Under the pieces are notes generated by a model, which was not told the DNA's origin, did not search any database, and was given only the letters and a program-made list of their open reading frames with translations. Below are positions 41,301 to 53,500 of a DNA stretch of 64,000 nucleotides, piece after piece. A program made the translations under genes and the position numbers. How positions within the stretch are numbered: the stretch's first letter is position 1; every line of letters starts with the position of its first letter. The stretch comes from Myripristis murdjan (Eukaryota; Chordata; Actinopteri; Holocentriformes; Holocentridae), in NCBI RefSeq assembly GCF_902150065.1, contig NC_043980.1, positions 14,298,917-14,362,916 of the forward strand. The letters are read 5' to 3'.

Positions 41301-44300
41301 GGCTTTTGAAGTGTGAGGAGATTTCTTGTTTTCCTTCCTTTTTTCTTGTATTCTTGTGCAAACTGTTCCATTGCTATTTTTCTTAGTACGATGAGCTGGT
41401 CCCAGCCTCTCTGACCACCAAGCTGGGAGGATTTTACATCAACACCGGCACACTGCAGTTCAGACAAGCCTCGGACTCCGAGGGAGAGGAGGCGGACAAG
41501 GTGAGAGTGCCAGCCACGTACACAAGGCATGAAATGTTTATCATCCAGGGTTTATGGGTTCAAGAAAAACCCAGGAAACTCTTGGGATTTAAATGTTGGA
41601 GTCCCAAGGCCTGGGAACGATATTAACACATTTAACTTCAGATGCATCGTAGACCGTACTTTCAGTTTTTTCCTGTACCATTTTTGTTGTAATAGTAAGA
41701 TTTCATGAAATATGGTAAGCAAAATATATTGGAATTTAAGATACAAGTACACAGCAGTATCTCGTCTGTCACCGATGAGGCATGAAGGACAGCCCCGCCT
41801 ATAGGAGCTTCCACTGGGCCAGAAATTGATTTGCATCGGTTCCAGTGGAAAGTTTTAGTGAGATGAGGTATACATGATGTTGTATTCCCACCACACCAAG
41901 AGAAATTGGCACACACACAGAAAGCCTGGCATGTTTCTCAGACTGGAATGGCCATGTGTGACTGTGTGGACTACTGTCATCTGCTTGTTGGAGATAACAA
42001 AAAAGTGTTTGTGCTCTTGTTTCAGCAGCTTAAAGTCAGTGGGGAGCAGGTGATTAAGAAGAGGAAGAAGAAAGAAGTGAACAGTCTGGAAGACAAGAAA
42101 CCCAAGAAGAACCGAGTACCAAAACAAGGGTGAGAAAGATTGAAAATTGACATTTATATTTTGACTGAAGTTGCTCTTTTGTCACAAGAATTTGTGCGAG
42201 CAGATGATGTTTTCCTGGAGGAGCTAATGCAAGGGGCTCCGAGATTTACATCAAATGCCTAGTCATAATGGACTGAGCATGCTCAAAGTCTTGTCACTTC
42301 TTTGGAAAAATGTCCGTCCTATGCCATCACTTTCACCATGTCTCAGCTGTTTAAAAAAAAAAAAAAAATGACAGACACTAATCTCCTTCTTAAAGAAAAT
42401 TATTCTTTACAAGCCAAGCCATTGACGTGCCTCTTAAAATGTATTAAAAAAAATGCAGGAATGCCACAGGGCAAATAGACCCGCTTCCCCCCTGTTCTTC
42501 AAAAGCTGACCTTTTGGGCATACAAGAATTTGTGGGCTACTGTGAATATCCGATGACACATTCGTCCACTCTTTCCCCTTTTAATAATGCACCGCTCTGT
42601 ATTACATTATAATCCTCTGCTTTTGTGCGTACCCTCTCATACATTCATCATGAAGCAGGGATGCTGACTGTGACTTGCTCTTGGGCACTGTGACAGGCCA
42701 ACCACCTTCTACAAAGACTCCATTATCCACGCTCAGATAGGCTGATCACTCTAACATGCCTTCATTCAAAAAAAAAAAAAAAAAAACTTCCAAAAATAGC
42801 AGGAGCTATCGCAACAGTACCATTATGAAACAGATGATGTTATGTGTGTTTGTGTATGTAAGATCTTTCAGAGCAAACTGCAGGTTAATCCCTCTGAATC
42901 CCCATGGTTCCACCCCTGCCTCTTCTCACATTTCTGAGTCGTCTTTGTCAGGGTGTGTTGACGTCTCAGTCTGCTGCTTATTTGCAGCATGGGTTTGATT
43001 TCTGCATCACATTGTGCTCTCTCCTCCATCAACTCACCTCCTTATCCCTCTCAGATGAAATGTAACCGAAACTGTCTTTCCTGCCTCATTAGCAGTTCAA
43101 GCTGGGAAAACACATTTATGTTCTGATTAATTTTGATCTTAATTTGAGCAATCCAATGTTGAGTCCTAAAATTCCAGGATCAGTCTTTAAATCTGTGTCT
43201 TTTTCAGTGCGCAAGTGACGATTTTTTTTTGATAAATATTATTTGCTGTGTAACTTCCATCCTGTGGAAGTTGTCTGCTGAAGTACTAGCCTACAAAACT
43301 CAGTTGACCAAATTACATGTTACGAACAACTGAGCAAACAATGGCGGGCGTTCCCCTCCTGAAGGCAGTGCCATCGAGCCTAAAAGCAGATATCTAGCTG
43401 CATTTTTGGTTTCAAAAACTATGAGAGTAACCTGCAGAGTTGGTGTTGTTACTGAAATAGCCTGATCCTGACTGAATCAATGTGGAATTGAAATTGGTAT
43501 TGAATCAGAATCAGACAGAGATCAGTGTCAGTACCCAGCCCAGTTAAGAGTATACATGTACTTCCTTCATGTCAGTTGATGAATATTTTTTGTGTTTATC
43601 TTGAACAGAGTGACACCCCTCAACCTCCACAGGCCAGAGAAGAAGAAGAGGAAGAAGCTGATGAAGGACTCGTTGTGCCTGGCGGCCATGCTCCGCCGCT
43701 TCACCCGGGAGAAGGAGGAGATCAGGAAGAGGACCCCCAGCACCGTTCACCCCGGCTTGGGTAGAGGCGCAGCCAACAAGCCCCACTCTGCTGCCTCCAC
43801 CAACCACCTGCTGGCTTCTGACTCTGCCCATCCGCAGGCCAACACGGCCAACAACGACGTCTCCCTGGCTGACCTCACCTCCGATCCCGCCGTGATGTCA
43901 CTGCTGGGCTCGGCCAATGAGAAGGAGCTACAGGATCTCCTGGGCGACCTGGACTTCAGCTTGTTAGACACGGCCCCGCAACACGTCATGGCGACGGCCA
44001 GGGAGAATGGCCTTCTGGGAGTCGGTGTTCCAGTGCCGAAAGCAGCGGGAGGAGGCGGCCAGGGTCGGGGGCTGGGCTCCTCCAGCAGTCTTTATTCTCC
44101 GCCCCCACTGCCTGACGGACTGCCTGCTCCTCTTATCAAACGCATCGAGGACCTGCGGGCGGTGAGTAGGCTGCAGCCCGTCTGTGGGTGGTTGCGATTA
44201 CCTGTGAGGCCGCTTTGCCACAGTTAAACGGGAACGCCACGCAGATGAAAAAGTCGCATTGATGTTTATTTTTATTGCCAAGGAGGATAGTCCAGTGAGA

Positions 44301-44533
44301 ATTGTATTTTCTGAGGTGTTGGAGAAACATGGCTCCAAGCTGAACTTCAGTTGTCTTAATCTTTTTGAAGTTCTGTTTCTCTGCATCTATAACAGCAGGG
44401 TCGTCAACACCACCTATGAAGAAGTTTTTATTTTCTAGTTTTCTACTCTTACATCTTGGAATAACTGTCAGCTTTAGCAGGCTGCATGAGTTCTTTCTCT
44501 GCAGTATCACAAGTATATACAAGTACGTATATG

Positions 44534-44575
<42 letters not shown>

Positions 44576-47500
44576 CTGTATGGACCAGTGCTGGTATGCT
44601 GACTCAACCTGTTTTCCCACAGGCATCGCGGCAGTTTGATCAGGAGGGCAGGAAGAAATTCTTCACCCTGGACATGAATGACATCCTTTTGGAGTGAGTA
44701 GGACGGCCTTTAAATCACTGGCAGCCTCAATCTCAGCTTGCTTTCCTTCTCCCATTTTTTTTTGCTCTTCATCTTTCACTCATTTTTACCACTTCTCCCT
44801 TGTTCCCTTATTTCACTCACTATTTTTTTTTTTTTATCTCTTTTCTGTCCATGTGGGTAACATGCTTCTCATTTCCATTCCTCTATCCCTACCTCTGTTC
44901 ATCCTTTATGCCTCTGTCTTTCTCTCATCCTCTCATCTTTCTCCCACTCTGCCCTCTATATCCCACAATCCCTACTTCCTCCCCTCCCTCCTCCTCAGTA
45001 TCGAGCTGCAGGTACAGGAGCAGCCTCTGGAGGTCCGTTCTGGCATCTACTCCCACATGGAGGCATTTGTTCCCTGCAACAAGGAAGCGCTCCTCAAACG
45101 CCTCAAGAAGCTCAGCCTTAACATCCAGGTGAGTCAGGCTCATCTGTGGAGAAAGGGGTAAATCCCCTCACAGTTTACTGAACTGGTGTGTGATGCAACA
45201 AAGTCCTTCCTGCAGCACTGTTGCAACAGTGCTGTGGACATTAAAGGCTAAATTCAGTCAGGGGAGAGTCCTGTCAAACCTCAACATGGAGAGCAATATT
45301 TCTATGGTTAGAGTCTGCTGTTGGTTGAGTGGTGTCTAATTAATGAAAGGAAGTACAATATCTATTATTCTGAGAACAGGTTTCACATTTTAGCCATGTT
45401 TTCACACATCTTTAGATTACACAAGATCTCTACTTGTTTTGTGTCAGCTTTTGAGGCAAACATTGTTTTTCTGCTCTCCTGTAACTGCTACTAGTGATGT
45501 CATCATAGCAGTGATTAATGGTCTTTTGCGGGTTAGTTGCTAAACCACATTCAGTCTCATCTGTGACCATGAAATAGCCAAAAAACCAGAGGGATCTCGA
45601 AAGAAAGTGCATGCTGAATATTCAAGACAAACACATCAGGGAAAACAAGATGACACAAATCCAGTTGTCTTTCCAGGTTTTGCGTGATTGTCATGTTTTC
45701 TAAATTGCGCTGATATATCTGAGTATGTGCGTTCAGCTCTCCCGTAGTTTCTCCAAGGATTTTTTTTGCCCATTGACACAGCTGTTATATTTTAATCCAC
45801 AGCTACCCTCAGCATTTCAATTGCTAATGTGCAGGGCTCTCAGTGTAGGCGGACTAGCGCAATGAGGACTGCTGCTAAAACAGGCTTCCAAATGTCTTTT
45901 GTCATGGACCATTAAACTGGCATTGTTGACAAAATACATCAACAGACTCCTCCACTTCTTTGTCGTTATCTCCCTTCCTCTCTCTCTCTCCTCCTCTACT
46001 TTTCCTTTTCCCTCTTTAATTCACTCTTCATTCTTTTATTCACTCATGTCATCTTTCCTCTCTACCTCCACCTCTCCTCTTTATCCATCTCTCTCCACCT
46101 TTCCTTTTGTCCTCTTTTTACTCTATCGCTTTCTCCCTCTTCCCATCTCTTTCCCTCCCTCTGTTGCTCTGCCTCCTTTTCTGCTCCTTGCCTCTTCTCT
46201 CTTTCTCGCACTCTTGCTTTTTTTCATTACTTGCCTCCCTCCACCTATTCCTCTGCATCCCTCTTTGTCTCTTCATTACCCCCTTCCCAGGATGACCGGC
46301 TGCGTACTCCACTGTTGAAGCTGAAGTTGGCCGTGTGTAGCGTGATGCCAGAGCAGATAGCCAGATATAACATGGACTGCATGGCCAAGGTTGCCAAGTA
46401 AGAAAATCCCTCCTTTTTCGTTTCAGACACCCACTAATTAAGAGATAAAATAACGAAACTCTCATTAGAACCTTTTGTCATCATTCCTCTTTTTTCACCT
46501 GCCTATCTTCATTTATACCTGTTATTTGTTGTATATGAAGAGATTTATTTAAAATTGAGCAGTTGAGAAAATTGATATGAACTGACATAAAAATAAGAGC
46601 TGGCATTTAAAGTCAGGAATCATCTTTAGATCTTTGTTTACAGAATAGTGGCATTTTTAAGGATAGTACCAGCCACTTGTTTTGAATATAGACTTATAAA
46701 TACAGTATATAAGGTTTGGGAATGTAACTTAATATGGTAATAATAAGCATGGGAAATGGGGTAGTAAGGTGTCTTCTTGGTGATAAGAGACCTTCAGCAA
46801 AATTGGTAATTATGCTGTTGCAATATTGCAATGGAAATGCTCCAGAAAAGGCAGTGCACTTGTTTAGGTAATTTGAACAAGTTTGTTCGAGTTGAGTGTT
46901 TTCCTGAGTATGTGTGTATGTATGCATTAATATATTTCCCATTGCCTGTGTGTGTCCTATAGGCAGCAGTCAGAGGAAGGCGAGAAGAACGGCTCGGAGG
47001 AGGAGGACGAGGAGAAGCCGGGGAAAAGGGTGATGGGCCCGCGGAAGAAGTTTGTCTGGGACGACAAGCTCAGGTAGTAATCCTGGGCTGGGCCATGTGC
47101 TGCGGGATTGATCACATGTCATGGTTTTTGTTGTTTGTTTTCCTTTTAAGCCCCTGTCTTTTTCTTTCTTCCATCTGTCCTGTCATTCTCCGCTTTTGGT
47201 GCATTGTCTAGTAAACAGAATATCCTTTTAAAGTTTGTGGATTTGAGAAAAATAAAACTCAGCCGTTAAAGTTTTTGAAAATGAATGGATGCCTTTATAA
47301 TGCTTTTTTTCCAATGAAGGATATCACTAGGATTGCCTGACCTGATAATATGAGTAAAACTAAGGCCTCAACATCAATTTTTTACCTATCCCACAACCAA
47401 TTTTGAGCCCTTTTATTCCACCAAACAAAACCTTGAATTCTATTGAAAAGTCTTTGAATTTATTCAATGTCTAAGTGATTGTGGGAACCCTGACTAAAGC

Positions 47501-50500
47501 ATACTATAAATGTCATAAAAAACAAAAAAATATTTGATTAGTGTTCATTGAATCACCCAGAGAGCTTACAGCTGTTTTCTAATCATCAGTAGCTCTCGCT
47601 AATGGCTCCTATTCATCTCCAGGGAAGATGATTTGCCCCATCATTACTTTTCTTCATTTCCCTGAAGAATAACAAAATCTTCTTCACTGTTATGTGCTTT
47701 GCATCTACACTCTTAACTTCAGTTTTAATATTTGGTGGTTTGTTTTAAATTTGCATCTGTGCAGGAACCTACTGTGCAGCTTGGTGCGGGTGAAGCTGAG
47801 CTGCTATGAGCTGGAGAGCCAGTGCTCTCTGTCTGTGGAGGACTACCTCAAGGCCTTCATGGAAAACGAGGTCAAACCACTGTGGCCCAAGGGCTGGATG
47901 CAGGCCAGGTCTGTGCGTGCGTGCATGCGCGTTTGTGCGTGTGTGTGTTTATATCCTTATTCAAAGTGCTTCATGCTGATAGGAAATTACAGAAAATCCC
48001 TCAGAGTGAGAACAATGGATTTCAGCCGTAGAACTATAAATAACTAAGATTTTAGCCTTATGATTAGGTATGTAGAGGTCTTAGTGTGTGTGTTCATGTG
48101 TGCTTGTGTGTGTATCTGTCTGACAGAGAGATTCCTTGCTGTCAAGATTCATTATCACTATCCAGAGTCATGTTCATATACTAACCAGGGCAAATATATG
48201 TGCATTTCCCAATGACCCAACTTCACTGTCGACCTGACAGTAGCCTGGCTATTATTTGTCCTAATTACGAAAGAAGTGGGTTGCTGCTAGTAAGAGCATT
48301 TTATTTTATCTGCACATTAACACAAAATTCAAAAGCTGGATGTCGTAAACACACGTAATGGTATATGTAGTATATGGTACTATATGGCATTTCAACATAA
48401 TAGTCAACAAAATATTTCCCAACAAAATTCAGGCTTCTGTTGTAATTAGGAAGGATTTCGAATGCATCCTTAGATACTTTTTTATTGTCTGTCACCTTGA
48501 TTCCAGGTGTTTTATTAGAGTGTTTTTAGTCTTCAACTGGGGCATAAAAATGCCTGACCTCATACGTCTATTCTGGTCATCTGGTTCTGGCAAAAACATT
48601 TAACTGCAGTTTCATTATATCTTATCACTGTATGTTTCTTCTTGTCAGGATTTTGTTCAAGGAGAGTCGTGCCGTTCACAGTCACCTCACTGGAAACCTG
48701 TAAGTGTTTACTCTCTGCTTAACCAACTCAGGCTGTCTGAATAGAAGTTATTTCTATAAGAATGTGTTAGAATGTGATAGCTAAATGGTCAATGTTAAAA
48801 CATGGCTGGTATTTTTCCATGCAGAGTCAAGAGAAGAGTGGTGCCTGGTCCAAAGGCCAAAGCCAAGGTGAGTGACAGCTCAATGTTCCTCTCTTATGAC
48901 CACGATAGGAAATGGCTTGTGAAATTGACAATCTTCTGTATATTACCTAAAAAATATATTTTTTTAAAAAACTGTAGTTTTTCAGAATATGTCTCATTCT
49001 TTAAACCCAACATGCTATCCACTCCGATTTTCTGATTTTGACCCATTTGCCAAGCGACATCCCTGCCTGAAGCAATGTAATAGCACATTGCCTCATAATG
49101 TTGTCTTTAATGTGGCTCAGTCATCATCATCATATTTCCCTTGTTCTGAACATCAAACTGCTATTTCACATTTATTTGGTCTGACTTCCAGAAAATTTAA
49201 ATTGAACTGTTCCATCATTTTAACATCTTAAACATTTTAACAGTCATAAACCTGCTTCATTACTCGTAGGCTGGGTGGCTGTCATTTTCCTCACATACTG
49301 CCCTGCCTGAATGTCTTGTGTGATCCCTGTTCAAAACACTAACCATGTGTCCCTTGTCCTACAGGAGGGCCTGTGGATCCAGAAACCCCCTCTCCCCATG
49401 ACCTCCACCCCGTCTCTGCACACCTCCTCCTCACCGGCCCTGCCCTCTGCTCGCCAGCCCCCTTCCTCCTCGCCCTCGGAGCCCATCTGCCTGTCGGACT
49501 CTCTGGACGAGGACCTGACCGCTCCCTCTCTGGACTCAATTTCCCACGCTCTGGCCCTGCTCAGCAATGCCTCAAAGGGCCTGGGCCCTTCAGATAGCCC
49601 CCTGTCTCCCCCACCCCTCCACATCCCCACCTCCTCCCCTCCCTCCATCACCCCTCACTACCCTTCAGCCTCCCAGCTCTCTGCCTCGGTCGCCTCCACA
49701 ACACAGCAACATTCCCTGTCCAAGGTGGAGACGGCCCTGCTGGGAGCTGTGCCTGCTGGGAACCTGCCAACAACGACGCCACTTTCCTCCTCTTCTACCT
49801 CTTGCTCCTCCTCCTCCTCCTCTCCCTCTGCCTCCTCCATGGGTCGTCTGCAGGCAGCAGGTTCCTCACTGGGTTCCAGGGCTGCAGACGGCCCCTACGG
49901 CTTAATCAAAGGATCTGGCACCGCGGGCCAAACCCAGAATCAGAGACATGTTACCATGGCAACACCCTCTCACAGGCCAAGCTCTGTGATGGGAGGCGGC
50001 AGCAAGCTCCATCCACAGCCCTCCCCTTCGCCTCCTAAGCAGCGGCCCCCTCCCACAGCTTCACCTCTCCTGCCCCCCCACCAAAAGGGCTTCACCAGCC
50101 CCCCAGGGGTGCTGGGAACCATGGGAGCTCCACAAGGACTGGCCAAGAGCAGTGCCAAAGTCAGCAGCGTCAGCAGCAACGGCGGCGCTGTGAGCAGCAG
50201 CATCACCCCTTCCTCCTCCCCATCTTCCCGCTCCAACTCCAGCTCCCACCCTGGCCTGCAGTCCTTCTGCTCTCCCTCCTCCTCGTCCTCCACCTCCCAC
50301 ACCTCCCTCTCCTCCCAGGGCAGAGCCCATGCTGCCCACCACCACCAAAAGCCCAACTTCATCACGCCCATGCAGGCCACCCTCACCAAGTCCTCCCACA
50401 GCAGCAACTCATCTCCCATCATCAAGCTCACCCCGCGGCCCCCTGCACCCACCCCGCCTCCCTCCTCCTCCTCCTCGCCCTCGCCGTCCTCCTCGCCCTC

Positions 50501-53500
50501 GAACCCGCTCTCACACACCCAGATGATCCCTAGCCAACAGCAACAACACCAATACTCCGCCAAAACCTCAGGCTTCCGGCCTCCCTTCAGTGTCCCGGGT
50601 GGAGGGCCGTTGAAGCAGAGCCAGGGCAGTTGTAGCTTCGCAGGGGGCCAGAAAGCTCAGTCCATTAGCAGCAGCAGTAGCATCAATAACAACAACAACA
50701 ACAACATGGGAGTCATTTCCTCTGGCTCCAGTCACCCGGACAACAGCCCCTCCCCTTCCTCATCTTTGGTCTCGGCCAATCATGGCCAGAGACAGAGGGC
50801 TGTGGGCGGGGCCAGCCAGGGTTCAAAGGCAGGAAACAGCCGGGCGGCTTCAGGAACGCTGGCCACGCCCTCCGCAACGTCACACCTCTCACAAGTGAGT
50901 TTTCATGTTGTCAAGAGTAGCAGTGGACACAGCAGTGACGTGTTGAGTTTTGCATCATTTTGGATAAAATAATGTCAAATGTGCAGTATGCTTTAATTTT
51001 GACTAAATGTCGAGAAGAATTCTTCCGACTGTTTCTCCCTATATCCCCCGCTGTCTCTCTCTTTTCTTCCTGATCTCTTACACTCTTTTCTCACCTGTTA
51101 TTTGACCACCCACCTCCTCTTTCCACTTCTTGCCTCACTCCAGGTTTCAACAGCAGGCACTCCTCTCCTGGGCAGCCCCCCTGCTCTGCCTCTGGGCTTT
51201 GGGATGCTGGGAGGCCTGGTGCCCGTCTCGCTGCCCTTCCAATTCCCCCCGCTGCTCAACTTCAGCTCTCCCGGAGCGCCGGGGGCCGGCAGCATGGGCT
51301 CAGCCCCCAGCTCCAACTCAGGATACTCCCTAGCACAGAACGACTTAATGGGTGAGTAGAGGAACATCTCGGTGTCTCAGAGAATAAGCAGTAAAAGAGG
51401 GTTATTTTTCAGTTTTTTTTATGGTTTTAGTTTTAAATATTGTTTTATCATTCCAAGAAAATGAGCTGGAAACAATGGTGTTGGTTCATTTCCACAGAAT
51501 GAGGTTATGACTGATTGAGGCTGACTGTTGACTCAACTGCCTAACACAGGAAGATTTAATGATGGCTTTTGGTTGTCCACTCGCAGAGCAAGTCTGTGCA
51601 GTGTTTTTCCAGCTCTGAACCCAAATGTGGGTCACAGGGAGACAAAAATGGGTATGCTCTCAAAAAATATGTGACGTTAGCTAGCTTTTCCCACATAATG
51701 GCCACCCTAATTCGTGTTGCAAGGGAAATATTTGAAAGTGTTGGCCTTGAGAAAAATGTCTTTAAATGGCCTGACCACTGCATTTTAAATTCTAATGCAG
51801 TCTAATGCAAAACGACTATGAACGACTATGAAAATTTAATTCAGTAATTTAATTAAATATCTGCTCAATTATGTTATTATCACACTGGTAATTGGTTACT
51901 AGGGAGGTTTCCATTAGGAGTGGAAATTCCTGCTCATTTTATGGGTGTTTAAACAACAGATATGAATCTGCTATAAACGACTTGACTGGAAGTGGAAACG
52001 TGCAAGAGAACAGACTGAGTTCCAATTCTCATTTGTGGACACAAATAAAACTTTTTTTTTCATTTTTGTACTTGATTTTTTCTTTTTCAAAGTCCATCTT
52101 AAACTAGTTTTTGAATATTTATATTTGATTAATTTATCTGTTTTATCCATTTGTTATGAATCTTCTTTTTTGTTATTTATGTATGCATGTTTGTGCTTTT
52201 TTCCATTGCTGAATTGATTGTATTTCTGTTCATTTCATTTTTATTTTTTGAGTTATGGGGTTAACTTGCAGCGTCTTCGTTTCACTTTGAACTGACAGCA
52301 GCGGTGGCTATGCAAGTTCAAACACAATGCACTTGTTTACGTGATTTACAACAAAAAGAAGAAATGCACAAAGCAAGGCTGTTTTTAAAAGGAGGAGAGA
52401 GACGAGCTAGTGGCGTTCACTGTGTGGCACATCAGAGAGACGAGACGATTTACACACGTCTCGTCTCTCTTTATTTTAACGACGGCCTCTGTAGGTGCGC
52501 CTCGCGGGTGTGTGTCTGTGTGTGTCTGCGTGTGCGCGCACTCCCTCTGTTGTGTGTCTGTGTTACACAACCATACTGAAGTATACCAGCAGCACCTCCA
52601 CTGTTCCTGCTGTGCTCCAGATTTCTTGCTGTGACCCTGTTGCCCTGTCTCTCCCTGTTTTTTTTTTTTAAACCCCACCTCTCCCTCCTTTATTCTCCAT
52701 GTTTTTTGCCTGTCATCCCAATCCTTTGTACTTCAACGCCTCACTCTGATCCTCTCATCTCTTTTGTTGTCTGTCTTCCATTTTATCCTCTCTGCCTCCT
52801 CTTTTCCACCCCCCCTCCCCCTTTTTGTTGCTGCCTTCCTCCCTCTCATCTCTCCATCCTTCCCTCCATCTCTCCTCAGATCTGTATAAGAGTCTCCAGT
52901 CAGGGTCGCAGGCTGCCCTACCTCCTCACTTGCAGCTTGCTTTCTCAGGTAATCTGCATTCCTCCTCCTCCTCCTCCTCTTCCTCCTCCCACCCTCTCTC
53001 CATCTGTCTCTGTCAAGTTGACCTGTTGTCCTCTGCTCAACTGCTGTTCTGTCTTTGTTCTGTATCTTTCTGCTTGCTTCAGTATATTTGGTGGTTGGCA
53101 TGCCTGTGGTTCGTCCTCTGTAGCCGTAGCACGGTAGACGCATGTTGTAAAGCTGTTAGAGCGTGGGCTACCCTGTGATGTATTATCTCCCTCAGGAGTT
53201 AGCAGCATACACAGTGAGAATTTTCAACATTTAAAAAAAAAAATCCGTGTGGTATACAGATGGTTCTTTGATTCGAGAGCAGTCCAAGAAATGCGTGAAC
53301 CTGGAATGTGTGATTACACTGTCTGGAATTTGCACACAAACAAAAACATTTGCCAGTGCTCGCATTAATTGAAGTCACAGGGACAGTTGCAACGTAGTTA
53401 GTTATTCTCTCTCAGCGGGCCTTTGTGTCCCAGCTTTTGAAACATGTTGCCGTTGCCCTTGTGACTTCCATGTTTTTGGCATCGGCTAAATCAACTTCTG

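Noticed and set aside
49331-50563. Long antisense frames opposite the large ubn2 exon
   Set aside because: They translate to Gly/Glu/Val-rich low-complexity sequence that mirrors the Ser/Pro tract on the other strand.
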